IMG/VR virus record: IMGVR_UViG_3300028874_000014
Span: 1-64,000 of that record
Source of the DNA: a virus
Direction: 5' to 3' (one strand)
DNA length: 64,000 bases
Shown here: piece after piece, positions 23,155 to 33,574 of the stretch
How positions within the stretch are numbered: the first letter of the stretch is position 1
Layout: the number at the start of each line of letters is the position of its first letter
Notes under the pieces: model-generated
The model's input: only the letters and a program-made list of their open reading frames with translations
Databases searched by the model: none
Told to the model about the DNA's origin: nothing
Translations under genes and position numbers: made by a program

Positions 23155-26100
23155 TTATTCTTCGTACGTATATGACGGAGGTGTAAATGATGGTGTCACA
23201 TAAGATGTTGATGACCCAAATGAAATATCTTGATTCACACCAGTAAAGATTGCTTCGCCATATGGTTTAATGAGTTTAAAATTACTAACATCTGCAGAAT
23301 TTAATGCATTGTAATAAAACACGCCGCCACTGATTTTATTTCCTATGGCCAATGAAGGAAATTCAGAGAGCCAATCACTAGCAGATAATATCGCAGTCAT
23401 ATTCCCGCTCAAGTCTTGTTGGAAAGTAACTTGATATTCGCCAACAGAACTCAAATAAGGAAGTTGTGAGCCTGGCGCATCAGAATATCCCCATGCAACT
23501 GGCCGTTGTTCCCATGTTCTATTTCTAGAATATAGCTCAGTCATCGCAACATTACCAGATGCTTGGTCATTAATATTGATCGATGAATTACCTTGTTGTT
23601 GCGATACCAATGTTGCATATTCGGATGGTGGGACAGATGATTCCGTCCATTCATATAATTCAACACTAGCCCAGTCTGCCATGGTACCCCAGAAAGCTAA
23701 TCTAGATTCTAATGTCGGGAAAATATTACTATCCATATATGGATAGTAATTGACATTATTCATATTCCACCAGACTTTACCTACTTCAAGTTCACCCCAA
23801 GCATGGTATGGATCGTAATTGACATTATCCGTTGTTTGGGTTGAATAGTTATATTTGGCAGGGTCCAATTCTGAAATAATATTTACTATTTCTAATGCCT
23901 CAGAAGGATGAGATCCTCTAGCCGGGTCCCATAAATTCAAATCGGTCACTACCACTTCATCAGCATAATCAATCAATTTAGCTGGATTGAATTTTGGACG
24001 AGAAGGTCCATAGCATCGCACAACAAACTGTCTTGGTGATGATAGAGTATACAATGAAGTATCAATTGATGAATCGGAAGTAAACAAAATAGTTGACGCA
24101 TTCACTAATTCATAATTAGTGACAGCTAATAAAAATGGTGTCATATCTCCAGAATTCAAAAAGACTTGTTCAAAGACCTGGACAGTATCAGCAAAAATTG
24201 TTTTGCCGTTTCTGATTAAACTATAAATCTGATCTGGCCAAATATTGTTAAATGTAATCTCTGCGATCATTTCAGCCTGATATGATAAATCTGCATTTGA
24301 TTCAAATGGACCAACCCAGCGTGATTCATCTAGAGGGCTTATATTAATAAACCCAAGAGCCTGAGCTGTTGTGGCGGTTGGATTAAATTGAATCTTAGTG
24401 AATACAGATTGGCAATCAGCTGAATTCACATAAATTTCAGGATATGATAATTCATGAGCATCACCATATGTTGCAAGTTTATACGCCCAGAATTCATCTA
24501 TTGTAGCATTCTGGAATCCGGTTGAATTCAAAAATGCATTGACCGATAGATTAGATCCTTTATTGCTAATCAATCCTCTCCAGAAATTAAATTGAGTTTG
24601 GTCGGATAACCCAATATCACTCATATATTGTTTTGGTGTATATCCAAGTAAACCACGAGCATATGCCGCAGTTTGACTATTTGGAACCATATTATCAGCA
24701 TCATAATAATTCAACATATTAGAAATAGATGCTTCGATATTAGTTTTAACTTGATCATTGTTAATATAATGGCCGCCAAATGTCAAGCGGCCAGTAAACT
24801 TGGCCTGCCTTGATGCTTGCATATACATCCGATTAACCCGAACTCCTAAGAATGGATCATAAACTAAATAACTTGTTGAGCCACTTGTGTAATCCTGAAA
24901 TAATGCAATATGCTCATATTCATCCAACAATAAATGAATACCGCCAATCACGACATTTGATTGTATTTCTGTTTGATGATCATTACGAATAATCAATAAA
25001 TCTTTAGTTGGGATTGTATTCCCAAAAGAATCAAACACAACTTGCGCAGTCGAGACATCAATGTTAGATGGGTTTCTCATATTAGCAACGAAACCTTGTG
25101 GGGTGTTAAACCACACTGATGTCGAAAACGGATTTAATATTGCGCCAGATCCCGGTGCGGCACCAGCATACTGTTGATTAATAAATCTCTCGATATATAA
25201 TTGCCAACTAATCGAACGCCCGGTAGATGGATCAATTGATGGATTAATCCCAGCATTAAAAACCCACCCGTCATCTGTGAGCTTTTGAACATATCCGAAA
25301 ATGACATTAACTACATTCTGGATTCCGGTCACCAAGAAAGGAGTTGTTTGTGTAACTAGCTCAGTTTGTGTAAGTGGGTGAATCCATGCATTTGATGTAT
25401 TTGCTTTATCTAATGCATAAAATGTTTGGTAATTGTCATCTGATGCATATTCATAATATTCGATAACCGGATTATACGTATTAAAAGTTTCTATTCTGAA
25501 TTGCCAATCAACACCATTATTAGCAGGTACCGGAATTCCATTTTGTAATGTTGTTGTTCCAACTTGGATCAATTGAACACGAATAGCATTGAGCCAGTAA
25601 CTCTCGATATTTTTATTCTCTTTGATGACTAAATTATAATCAGTAGAATAAATCGGAAATGAATCCGTTTCAACTTGGAAAGTATCAGTGTTAATCAATC
25701 CGGACATTCTATGTCCGAGCATCAATTGCCAATCACGAAGTATATTATTTGCTAAAGCTACACTCATATCAACTGAGTTGTATCGATTCATATTGACAAA
25801 CCATTGGTTCAATCCAGCAAATTTAGCATAGATGGTCGGGACGTAAACTACAGTATTAGCTGGAGTAGTAATAAGTAATTTGTCGCCAATATTAAAATCG
25901 GCTCCATTATCGGATACAGTAAATCTAATTTGTGCACTAATGAATTCAGTATTCGCTTGGTATGAACTATTAATTAATCCAGACGAATTGCCAGAGATAG
26001 AAAATAAACTTCCTGTTGGTATTGCTCCAACACATGTCAATGTCCAAAGTGTATCACTAGTGTCACTTCCATCTTGTTGGATTCCGGTCACGCTATATCC

Positions 26101-28869
26101 GCCAAATTTAGGTGATGGGGTTTCACCATGCAAAATAAAATCTAAATAACTTACGCTTCTCAACTCATGACGATCGATTGTGTACCCTTCAACCTGGACA
26201 TAATTGTAGCCCCAAGTATTAGTCACAAAATTGATTGGATCAATAGTAAAACAAATTTTCAATTTGTCATAATTGAAATCAACAGACATTCTATATTGAA
26301 CTTCAGCTGGTCCATATTGGCCAAATGTATATCCATCCGAAATCCCGGATGGAATTGTATTCAATAAAGCCTGACTAGAATTTGAACTAGATGATGAAAC
26401 ATATGGTGGTAATAGATGATCATTAGTAATATCAACACATAGTTTTTTAGTCCATGACCCAGTAGGCGCCGCATGACCCGGGGTGGTATTATTAAGAATA
26501 TCGGACCACATCTGTGTTGTCCAGGTTCTAGTATGGGTTGTATCAGCATACAATCCATTCCACCATGTTGGCTGAGATGTGTATCCTTGTAGAATCCATG
26601 GCTCTAGATTAGGACGTTGAGTTCCAAAATATGAAAGATAAATCATGAACCATCTGGCTGTCCCAGAAGGAACCCCAGCAATAGTTGCATTTTCATAATT
26701 CCAAGTGAATGCATCAGTAGGAGTATAATCACTTGCGGTCATATCCAAATTATGAATCGCTGAATATATTGCAAAAGATTTCTCTAATAAAGGAGTAGTC
26801 ACCGAGGCATCGGCTGCTAATACAGCAGTAGAGTCAATTTTTAAAATTTCGCCAGGACATTCAGTATATAACTGATTTTCTACCATCAAATAAATTTGAG
26901 CTATTGCAGCCTGAGTATTCACCACTTTCCAAGGCGTCATCAAATTACTAACAACTGAATAGGTCTGTGTTGCTAGATCATATTGGTATAGTATATTAGT
27001 TGTTCTATTGTAATAATAATTTCCATCTGGGCCTAATACCAATGGGATAGTGTCCGAGGCAATCGCATAGACTTTTAATGATTGAGTATTAGCATCAAAC
27101 CAAAATTGATTCATAAATGGACGTGATGGTGGAACATACCCAGAGACCCCTGGCAATGTTTGGCCAGTAGAACGGAGAAATTGAATGTTCGTAATTTCTT
27201 CGTCAAGTGTAATATCCGATGGTGGCAATATCGATGAATGGCCATCATGGTGTCTAATCATTAATGCCCCAACAACTTTATCATAGTAGACTTTAGGTTG
27301 GGTTAATGTCCCGAGTCCCAAGTATGGAAGTGTCGCAGGAAAACCAGGGATACTTGATGTAGTATCAGCAAATACAGTGCTATCATTTCTAGCTGTTACA
27401 TAGGTTAAAAACTCATTAAATAATGGAACCAATGTAGGATCAACAGTATTAGAAATAGTTGATGATGGAACACTTATCAATCCAGAAGTAATAGCTTGTG
27501 CTAAGTTTCGTTGAACATATTCAGTGACTGCTTGTATCATTGAAGCATATTGATTTTTAGCAAAATCGATAATGCTAAGAACCGATGAATCAAGTTGATT
27601 AACTAGCCCAAGGAATAAACCAAAGTTAGAAGAGTAATCCTTGATTGTTCCGCCAAGACCTCGATTCGGAGCAGAAAGATTTCTAAAATTATTAGATCCA
27701 TACGGGTTTCCAGTGAAACCAACCTGTGCAGAAATGATCGAAGTGAAATGGCTAAATAGATCCGCAAAAGCAATAGACTTGCGATTTTCATGTGTGATGT
27801 TGTAGAACATCTGATTTGGTGAAGCCCAGCATCCAATATTTTCTATATCTGAGGCTGGATCACCTACAACGGGATTTCCATTATCATCTGGCATATAGTA
27901 AATCGGAGATTCTGCTACACCTTGTTTCCACACTGTTTTAATTTCGCTAAAGTTACCATAAAACAAAGTTCTTAATCCATCTGGACTAATCAACCCTTGG
28001 TTAAACAAATAATCACCTGTTGAATTTGTTGCAATGCGTGCCAACATCGATGAGTCAATGGGAAATTCATTTCCTTCTTGGTAATAGAAAATAGGACTAA
28101 CAAAACCAGAATGCGACCCATCTTGCATATACAAATTAAATAATGGTTTTTGATTAAATGAAGTTTTGTATCCGGACACCGTTTGATCAACTGTTACGCC
28201 AGTCGCCGATGGAACTCCATCTAATACATGAAGGACCATTTCTACTTCTAAAGTATTTGGATATTCGATGATTGGACGCAACGCTTGAATAGTAGAATCA
28301 ATAGTGAAACTCCACCCTTTAGAAGCAAAGAATGCATTAGCATCAGCTTGATGGATCCAATAATTATTAGTGGACCAATCTGATACGCCGCCAGATGCAA
28401 TAACATAATATTCTGGCGCCATTGTTTTATTATATGAAAGTTCTATATCTAAACAATTTCCGTACCAGCGATACTGTGAGTAATTTGAAAATTTGTCTAG
28501 ATTGATTGGCGGACAGAAATTGAATCCGGTAGTTGCACCCCAAGACGCAAATTTAGTCGTATCAACACCAAGCAAATCCAATTTAGAAAGCGTGTCATCA
28601 AAAGTGAATACATATTCTTGAGCACCAAGTTGTGTAAACACTGTCGGGATTAAAGCATTGACTGTATGATCTAGATCTGTAGCTGATATGTATGGCGAAG
28701 AATCCCCAGTAACAGAATTCCCGACATACCCGAGCATAGGAACAGCTTCCTCTTTAGTAAGAAACTTATTATGCATGTTTCTTAACATAGATGTATTAAT
28801 AGGCGTTCTATATCTTGCAGGAAGAAGGCTTACTAAATCTGTATTTTTCTTGGTGTAGTCACTTGACAT
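23155..28869 (-). CDS. Giant baseplate-wedge/tail protein, 1904 aa
   Basis: The largest gene of the window. It follows gp6 in the transcription order, the place of gp7/gp8/gp10-type wedge proteins in T4, but is almost twice as long as T4 gp7 (1032 aa). The N-terminus (LVSLLPARYRTPINTSML) and NLDKFSNYSQYRWYG are typical of large virion proteins of T4-like marine phages. Tyr/Trp/Asn-rich, no membrane segment, no catalytic motif recognised. A late promoter lies 37 nt upstream. Confidence 0.62.
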   Translation of the reverse strand: MSSDYTKKNTDLVSLLPARYRTPINTSMLRNMHNKFLTKEEAVPMLGYVGNSVTGDSSPYISATDLDHTVNALIPTVFTQLGAQEYVFTFDDTLSKLDLLGVDTTKFASWGATTGFNFCPPINLDKFSNYSQYRWYGNCLDIELSYNKTMAPEYYVIASGGVSDWSTNNYWIHQADANAFFASKGWSFTIDSTIQALRPIIEYPNTLEVEMVLHVLDGVPSATGVTVDQTVSGYKTSFNQKPLFNLYMQDGSHSGFVSPIFYYQEGNEFPIDSSMLARIATNSTGDYLFNQGLISPDGLRTLFYGNFSEIKTVWKQGVAESPIYYMPDDNGNPVVGDPASDIENIGCWASPNQMFYNITHENRKSIAFADLFSHFTSIISAQVGFTGNPYGSNNFRNLSAPNRGLGGTIKDYSSNFGLFLGLVNQLDSSVLSIIDFAKNQYASMIQAVTEYVQRNLAQAITSGLISVPSSTISNTVDPTLVPLFNEFLTYVTARNDSTVFADTTSSIPGFPATLPYLGLGTLTQPKVYYDKVVGALMIRHHDGHSSILPPSDITLDEEITNIQFLRSTGQTLPGVSGYVPPSRPFMNQFWFDANTQSLKVYAIASDTIPLVLGPDGNYYYNRTTNILYQYDLATQTYSVVSNLMTPWKVVNTQAAIAQIYLMVENQLYTECPGEILKIDSTAVLAADASVTTPLLEKSFAIYSAIHNLDMTASDYTPTDAFTWNYENATIAGVPSGTARWFMIYLSYFGTQRPNLEPWILQGYTSQPTWWNGLYADTTHTRTWTTQMWSDILNNTTPGHAAPTGSWTKKLCVDITNDHLLPPYVSSSSSNSSQALLNTIPSGISDGYTFGQYGPAEVQYRMSVDFNYDKLKICFTIDPINFVTNTWGYNYVQVEGYTIDRHELRSVSYLDFILHGETPSPKFGGYSVTGIQQDGSDTSDTLWTLTCVGAIPTGSLFSISGNSSGLINSSYQANTEFISAQIRFTVSDNGADFNIGDKLLITTPANTVVYVPTIYAKFAGLNQWFVNMNRYNSVDMSVALANNILRDWQLMLGHRMSGLINTDTFQVETDSFPIYSTDYNLVIKENKNIESYWLNAIRVQLIQVGTTTLQNGIPVPANNGVDWQFRIETFNTYNPVIEYYEYASDDNYQTFYALDKANTSNAWIHPLTQTELVTQTTPFLVTGIQNVVNVIFGYVQKLTDDGWVFNAGINPSIDPSTGRSISWQLYIERFINQQYAGAAPGSGAILNPFSTSVWFNTPQGFVANMRNPSNIDVSTAQVVFDSFGNTIPTKDLLIIRNDHQTEIQSNVVIGGIHLLLDEYEHIALFQDYTSGSTSYLVYDPFLGVRVNRMYMQASRQAKFTGRLTFGGHYINNDQVKTNIEASISNMLNYYDADNMVPNSQTAAYARGLLGYTPKQYMSDIGLSDQTQFNFWRGLISNKGSNLSVNAFLNSTGFQNATIDEFWAYKLATYGDAHELSYPEIYVNSADCQSVFTKIQFNPTATTAQALGFINISPLDESRWVGPFESNADLSYQAEMIAEITFNNIWPDQIYSLIRNGKTIFADTVQVFEQVFLNSGDMTPFLLAVTNYELVNASTILFTSDSSIDTSLYTLSSPRQFVVRCYGPSRPKFNPAKLIDYADEVVVTDLNLWDPARGSHPSEALEIVNIISELDPAKYNYSTQTTDNVNYDPYHAWGELEVGKVWWNMNNVNYYPYMDSNIFPTLESRLAFWGTMADWASVELYEWTESSVPPSEYATLVSQQQGNSSININDQASGNVAMTELYSRNRTWEQRPVAWGYSDAPGSQLPYLSSVGEYQVTFQQDLSGNMTAILSASDWLSEFPSLAIGNKISGGVFYYNALNSADVSNFKLIKPYGEAIFTGVNQDISFGSSTSYVTPSFTPPSYTYEE

Positions 28870-28905
28870 TACAGCATTCCTATGATTGTATGTGATGTAT
28901 CACTT

Positions 28906-28913
28906 TATTTATT
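28906..28913 (-). promoter_or_regulatory. Late-promoter-like motif (AATAAATA)
   Basis: Reverse-strand ATAAATA core, 37 nt before the giant structural gene at 28869. Confidence 0.5.
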
Positions 28914-28934
28914 AAAATGCTGAGAGTCAAAAAA

Positions 28935-28963
28935 GTGTACTTTTCCTAAATAGTTGATATAAT
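28935..28963 (+). promoter_or_regulatory. Promoter TGTACT-16-TATAAT
   Basis: TGTACT (28936-28941), 16-nt spacer, TATAAT (28958-28963), preceding the isolated + strand gene at 28996. Confidence 0.6.
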
Positions 28964-28995
28964 TATCTTCATGTTCAATACAACCCAATAGGATT

Positions 28996-29421
28996 ATGAT
29001 GAGAGGCTATCACTATTCAACACTTGTATTTGAACCCGGCACAATCATCACAAGTGTACAATCCGTAGGCGAAACCTACAAAATAGTCCATGGGAAATAT
29101 AAAGAAGTAGCCAACGAATTAGGCATTTATTTCCCAGATAATTACGGATATGCATATAAGAATATCCGTACCAACAGTCATTTTGTTTCGGCTCCAAATG
29201 AAGTATTTGCGCCAGATGATAAAGTGACTGAAGGGAATTTAAACCATTCAGTATTGTATGTGATGTATCATCTTCGATCGTTTATACCTCGAGGTATTCC
29301 ATTAGAAGATCGGTTATGTGAAAGAAATATCGCGCTGAGAGTAGAAGCTAAACGATATTTCACCAAGCTTGATCGTGATGATGAAATTGAATTGATTTCA
29401 GATGTATGGACCGTAGTATAA
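28996..29421 (+). CDS. Hypothetical + strand protein, 141 aa
   Basis: Unrecognised. Two ATGs in a row (28996, 28999); the GGA sequence upstream is better spaced for the second. The protein looks like a compact alpha/beta fold: a beta start (STLVFEPGTIITSVQSVGETYKIV), a central region with APNEVFAPDDKV, and two C-terminal helices (LEDRLCERNIALRVEAKRYF). It is transcribed against the tail operon from its own sigma70-like promoter and ends at a bidirectional terminator, like the island at 18770; both look like accessory cargo. Confidence 0.6.
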   Translation: MMRGYHYSTLVFEPGTIITSVQSVGETYKIVHGKYKEVANELGIYFPDNYGYAYKNIRTNSHFVSAPNEVFAPDDKVTEGNLNHSVLYVMYHLRSFIPRGIPLEDRLCERNIALRVEAKRYFTKLDRDDEIELISDVWTVV

Positions 29422-29422
29422 G

Positions 29423-29449
29423 AAAAGGCCTCTATGATAGAGGCCTTTT
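29423..29449. terminator. Bidirectional terminator
   Basis: AAAAGGCCTCTA (29423-29434), loop TGA, TAGAGGCCTTTT (29438-29449), between the convergent 141-aa gene and the gp6-like gene. Confidence 0.9.
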
Positions 29450-29454
29450 TCATT

Positions 29455-32400
29455 TTACGTTAGGTTTTGTCTTAACGTTGAAGCAGTATACATCGGAACA
29501 ATCTGTATATCAGTAAGTTGAGCACAACTCTGTAGAATTTCATCCTGCCCAGACTCAATCACGAATAACGAACCAAATGAATTGTTCACATATAGTGGAA
29601 CAATAACTACAGAAGCCACATCATTTGGTAAACGTTGGTGAATCAAAGCAATCAATTCAGTTGCATAAAATGTATCACCAAAATCCCAATTAGCAATAGT
29701 AAAAAATGTATTGATCACTGAAAGAATTTCAGATTGTAATTGGTTAGTTGTCAACGTTGAATTCACTGCCTGAATAACCTGGAATTGAGCAGTCAATTGT
29801 GGATCCGCTAAACTACCAAATAATAATTTCAATGTAGCAGAATGCATGACCACAGTATCAGAAATCATCTTTGTTGAAAGAAGACTCGAATATGAATTTC
29901 TCAAATCCAATGGTGTAGGAGGAACAGGGACATCAGTTGTCGTTCCGGCAATATATGCTATAGATGAATCATAATATCCCTCGGTCAGCACAAACATATC
30001 TATAATATTTGATGTTGATGGATCAATCAAATTGGCATTAGGTGTAAAATGTTGCCATAAGAAATCCAAATTGTTTCGACCGATTGTTCTAATATATTGT
30101 CCATCATTGGAAGTCAATGCTCCAACAGGAAACAAATTCTTAATAGTTGGAGTAGGAACAATTGGAGTAGTAGCATTGTTTGGATCAGTCGAACTTGGCG
30201 CAGTAAAATATACATAATCAACATTTGTATAATTGAATAATGATATTGTACCTGTTACTTCAACTGGCGCAAGGTCACTACTAACAAAAGAAACAGTACA
30301 ATGATTCGCATCAATAGCAGTAAAGGTTGGCGTATATCCAGAAGCCGAAATCGTAATGTAATTTAATGTTGGTGTTGTAGTTCCAAGCGAATGAGTTATA
30401 GTCCATGTTGATGCTGCTGTTGTTTGTGTGAATACATATTTCAATCCAACATTGACGAATTGGGTAAATGCCATGCTATCACTCGGGATAATATTCCCAG
30501 ATGAATCAACTCCATTATTCGTAGTTGGAAGAACTTCTAATGCATTAACATTAACTACGCCGGTATTATATTGGATTGGGCCAACTACATCATAATTTGA
30601 ATTTGTGCCAATTGCTAGAGTTCTAGCTTTATTCAAATTGGATTTCAATAGTGCAATTCTATCGCTAACAATATCTTGAGTATCCGGATCAATAATAGTT
30701 TGATCCGAGTTATACCAGAAATTAGTTGTTGTTGAACCAACAGCGATTTGTAGATCTCGATAAATCACTTCCCATTCTAATATCGTACCAGATGTATCTG
30801 AAATACTACTAATCAAAAAGATCCATGAACGATCAAAGCCAGGAATTGTTGTAGTTGTATATGCATAATCAAATGAATCAGTTTGATTCAAAAGAGTCCC
30901 ATCAATAGTATACCATGCTCCGTTTAGGTTGACTCCAGGATACGTAGAGACGCCGAAGGTGAATGTCCGTTGAGTGGCCACACCTGATACTACATCTAAC
31001 ACGAACGCATCCCCTAGGACGAATGCTGTAGTGCTGGACGTAATCATGAACGAAATGTTCTCATTTGAATAAGGAACACTTGAATTCATGAGAGCAGTTC
31101 CTTGATATCCGCTAACAGAACCAGTTACGGTAAATGTACTAGATGTAGAATCTTGATTGATATATTCAATAGTCCAAGTTTCATTAGGTGCCCCTGATGT
31201 TACAGTAATATCAACGATGACACCATTCCCAGTCATACCTACATCAGTAGTGAAGCCAAGTCCAAAAGTTTGTTGATTGGAAGGTTGTTGAAGACCAGAA
31301 GGAAGGCCACTCAAATAAGGAGTCACACCATCAATGGTTCTAGGTTCGGTATTATCATAAATGTTGTAATTGCTATTTGCTAGATTTTCAACATCAGCAT
31401 ATTCAATTCCACCAATCACTACAGTACTTTCTGGCTCGCCATACCAGTGACGATCAAGTAGGCCTTGAATGGCGGTTTTCTCTAATAGTCCTAATGTCGA
31501 ATCTTCAATGAATGCGGTTCTAGGATTGGCAGTAATATTCACAAGCTGTGAGTTTTGTGCAATCATTGATACCAAAGTATTCACTACACCAGAATCTGAA
31601 AGTAATGGTTCGATAATCTGGTCGATTAAAACTCTCGATGATAATGTAGTGACTTCGGAATTATTAGACATATTCCAATAGATCGAAAGGTCATCACCAA
31701 AAATCTTTACATTTTGATATGTTCCAGATGCATCATTCCAATCAATATATTTTGGTTGACCAGCAAAAGTTCTATTCACCGCAGTCAATTTCAAAATACT
31801 CGAATCACGAAGAAGCATAGTATTATAGTCTTGGCCATTAACCATTCGACCTTGAGAATAATATGTAGACGGAGCAACTTGACGAATGTGTTCAATGTCT
31901 TCACTGGCCGCGCCATTTTGCAAGCTGCTAATTAATGAAAAAGTCATACTTGCTGTTTCATTAATATCAAATGCCGAAGTATAGGTGAAACCAAGTGGAA
32001 CATTGACTACGCTATTTTGTTGGATTACTGCATTCGAATTTAGTGATTGTCGAACCCATAGATTGAAATTACCTACAGGGATAGTCGCGAAATTGCCATC
32101 GCCAAATAATAATCTGATTTGATCATTCTCTAATGTTTCAACTTCAAATTTCGTTGCAATAGTATCAACATTGAAATAAATATTTTGAGCATTGATCGTA
32201 TCAACTTGAGTCCAACGTACTAAAGTTGTTCCTGATGTATCAACTTGGTTAATCCAAACATCAGTGTTATTGATATTTTGTAATGTGACATCAATAACTT
32301 GGTTTGGGATAGATGTGGAAAAAGACAAAGGAACATTTGACAATTGTCCTTGCTTTGTGAACATCATGAACCCGGTATTATCCGACCCATCACCTAGACC

Positions 32401-33114
32401 ATCATTAGCATAAACAAAATACATTTGTGCATTATTGTCTGGAGTTTTTTCAAATGGCCCATCACTATCCAAATCACTAGAAGTAATTTCCATCGGGATG
32501 GTTTGTGTTGTAGTAGTGACATTATAGCCGTAGACCCCGTTAGCAAATGAACTCTGCAGATTGTTAAATGCATAAAGTTGAAATGCAATGTCGCCAACTT
32601 GGAATGCTTTATAGGGTGATCCAAATTGTTGAATCATCATGAGGTTGATGACTAAATAAAATTGTTCTTTCCAGAGCGAATTATTAGGATCATTCCAAAC
32701 AATAGTTCTATTGCTTAAGTCATTACCCTGAGAATCGATGATTGATTCTGTAGTAGAGACAGAAGTCAATTTCACTAGGCCACGAGCTGGTAGATTTCGT
32801 GATGCAGTATACGAAATTAATTTAGCAAGCTTAAGAATATTTTGTTTGCGTTCCGCTGTTGGCATGAAGTTTTCATGCGTGGCCATATCTATTCTATATG
32901 CAAGCTGTTCAGCGACAAGCGAGAATGCGTCAATAATTGCAATCAGTTCAGATGTTTCAATGTAGTCATTGAATACTTCTGGGTAATACAGTTGCATGTA
33001 TTGGATCAATGATTCTTTAACAGACTCATAATCAAACGAGGCAAAATTGATTTTTTCAAAAGCCTGGTAAACAGATTGCCAAGTTTCAGCAGCGTATAAT
33101 GTTGTGATAGTCAT
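29455..33114 (-). CDS. Baseplate wedge protein gp6-like (expanded)
   Basis: Gp6 forms the ring of wedge dimers that transmits the contraction signal. The N-terminus has the family hallmark: YYPEVFNDYIETSELIAIID, then LAYRIDMATHENFMPTAE and a LAKLISYTASRNLPA segment. The chain is 1219 aa against 660 in T4 because of extra beta domains in the middle and C-terminal half, one of them a TWTITHSLG module shared with other proteins of this phage. The C-terminus ends near LRQNLT. Position after gp25 matches the conserved 25-6 order; an exact TATAAATA lies 35 nt upstream. Confidence 0.85.
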   Translation of the reverse strand: MTITTLYAAETWQSVYQAFEKINFASFDYESVKESLIQYMQLYYPEVFNDYIETSELIAIIDAFSLVAEQLAYRIDMATHENFMPTAERKQNILKLAKLISYTASRNLPARGLVKLTSVSTTESIIDSQGNDLSNRTIVWNDPNNSLWKEQFYLVINLMMIQQFGSPYKAFQVGDIAFQLYAFNNLQSSFANGVYGYNVTTTTQTIPMEITSSDLDSDGPFEKTPDNNAQMYFVYANDGLGDGSDNTGFMMFTKQGQLSNVPLSFSTSIPNQVIDVTLQNINNTDVWINQVDTSGTTLVRWTQVDTINAQNIYFNVDTIATKFEVETLENDQIRLLFGDGNFATIPVGNFNLWVRQSLNSNAVIQQNSVVNVPLGFTYTSAFDINETASMTFSLISSLQNGAASEDIEHIRQVAPSTYYSQGRMVNGQDYNTMLLRDSSILKLTAVNRTFAGQPKYIDWNDASGTYQNVKIFGDDLSIYWNMSNNSEVTTLSSRVLIDQIIEPLLSDSGVVNTLVSMIAQNSQLVNITANPRTAFIEDSTLGLLEKTAIQGLLDRHWYGEPESTVVIGGIEYADVENLANSNYNIYDNTEPRTIDGVTPYLSGLPSGLQQPSNQQTFGLGFTTDVGMTGNGVIVDITVTSGAPNETWTIEYINQDSTSSTFTVTGSVSGYQGTALMNSSVPYSNENISFMITSSTTAFVLGDAFVLDVVSGVATQRTFTFGVSTYPGVNLNGAWYTIDGTLLNQTDSFDYAYTTTTIPGFDRSWIFLISSISDTSGTILEWEVIYRDLQIAVGSTTTNFWYNSDQTIIDPDTQDIVSDRIALLKSNLNKARTLAIGTNSNYDVVGPIQYNTGVVNVNALEVLPTTNNGVDSSGNIIPSDSMAFTQFVNVGLKYVFTQTTAASTWTITHSLGTTTPTLNYITISASGYTPTFTAIDANHCTVSFVSSDLAPVEVTGTISLFNYTNVDYVYFTAPSSTDPNNATTPIVPTPTIKNLFPVGALTSNDGQYIRTIGRNNLDFLWQHFTPNANLIDPSTSNIIDMFVLTEGYYDSSIAYIAGTTTDVPVPPTPLDLRNSYSSLLSTKMISDTVVMHSATLKLLFGSLADPQLTAQFQVIQAVNSTLTTNQLQSEILSVINTFFTIANWDFGDTFYATELIALIHQRLPNDVASVVIVPLYVNNSFGSLFVIESGQDEILQSCAQLTDIQIVPMYTASTLRQNLT

Positions 33115-33148
33115 TTGGTCCCTTCGACTCTATTGGGTTCTATTTTCA

Positions 33149-33156
33149 TATTTATA
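33149..33156 (-). promoter_or_regulatory. T4-type late promoter (TATAAATA, reverse strand)
   Basis: Exact TATAAATA 35 nt before gp6, lying inside the 3' end of the gp25-gp6 gap; GAAGGGA follows as Shine-Dalgarno region. Confidence 0.6.
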
Positions 33157-33161
33157 ATCTA

Positions 33162-33572
33162 TCAGGTTGTATAAATTTGGATGTTTAAATCGCCAGTTAT
33201 ATTGAGTTCAACATATAACAGGTTTGCGATTGCTACAATTGCATATTGATCCGGGAGCGAATAAATATTCAATGACTGGAGTTTAACTCGAGGATCATAG
33301 TTAAATACTTTAGTCAAATCTTCCTGGATAATAGATTGGGTATCTTGATCATTAGGCTCAAATGCCAAATTTGGAATACGGGTTCCGAATGATGGCATAT
33401 GCGGCCTAGAATAATATGTCGTATAGATATGGTTCAAAAGATCTTCATTTACGCAATCGATATTGGTGATAGAAAAAGAGCCACCAGGTTTACTAGCGTT
33501 CCTGGAAGAAAATCCTTTGTAATAAATTTTATTTGCATTTGCTACTTTGTTATTTGTTCTTAGCTCAGCCAT
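33162..33572 (-). CDS. Baseplate wedge protein gp25-like
   Basis: Gp25 is the wedge core subunit and starts sheath polymerisation; it is shared with type VI secretion (TssE). The 136-aa protein has the expected size (T4: 132) and the conserved core YYSRPHMPSFGTRIPNLAFEP plus the EPR-type loop, here YDPRVKL with Asp for Glu. It is located directly upstream of gp6 as in T4. Confidence 0.85.
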   Translation of the reverse strand: MAELRTNNKVANANKIYYKGFSSRNASKPGGSFSITNIDCVNEDLLNHIYTTYYSRPHMPSFGTRIPNLAFEPNDQDTQSIIQEDLTKVFNYDPRVKLQSLNIYSLPDQYAIVAIANLLYVELNITGDLNIQIYTT

Positions 33573-33574
33573 GA

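Noticed and set aside
30032-32965. Several + strand frames of 60-75 codons opposite the gp6-like gene
   Set aside because: No Shine-Dalgarno sequences or family motifs; gp6 on the minus strand explains the coding signal.
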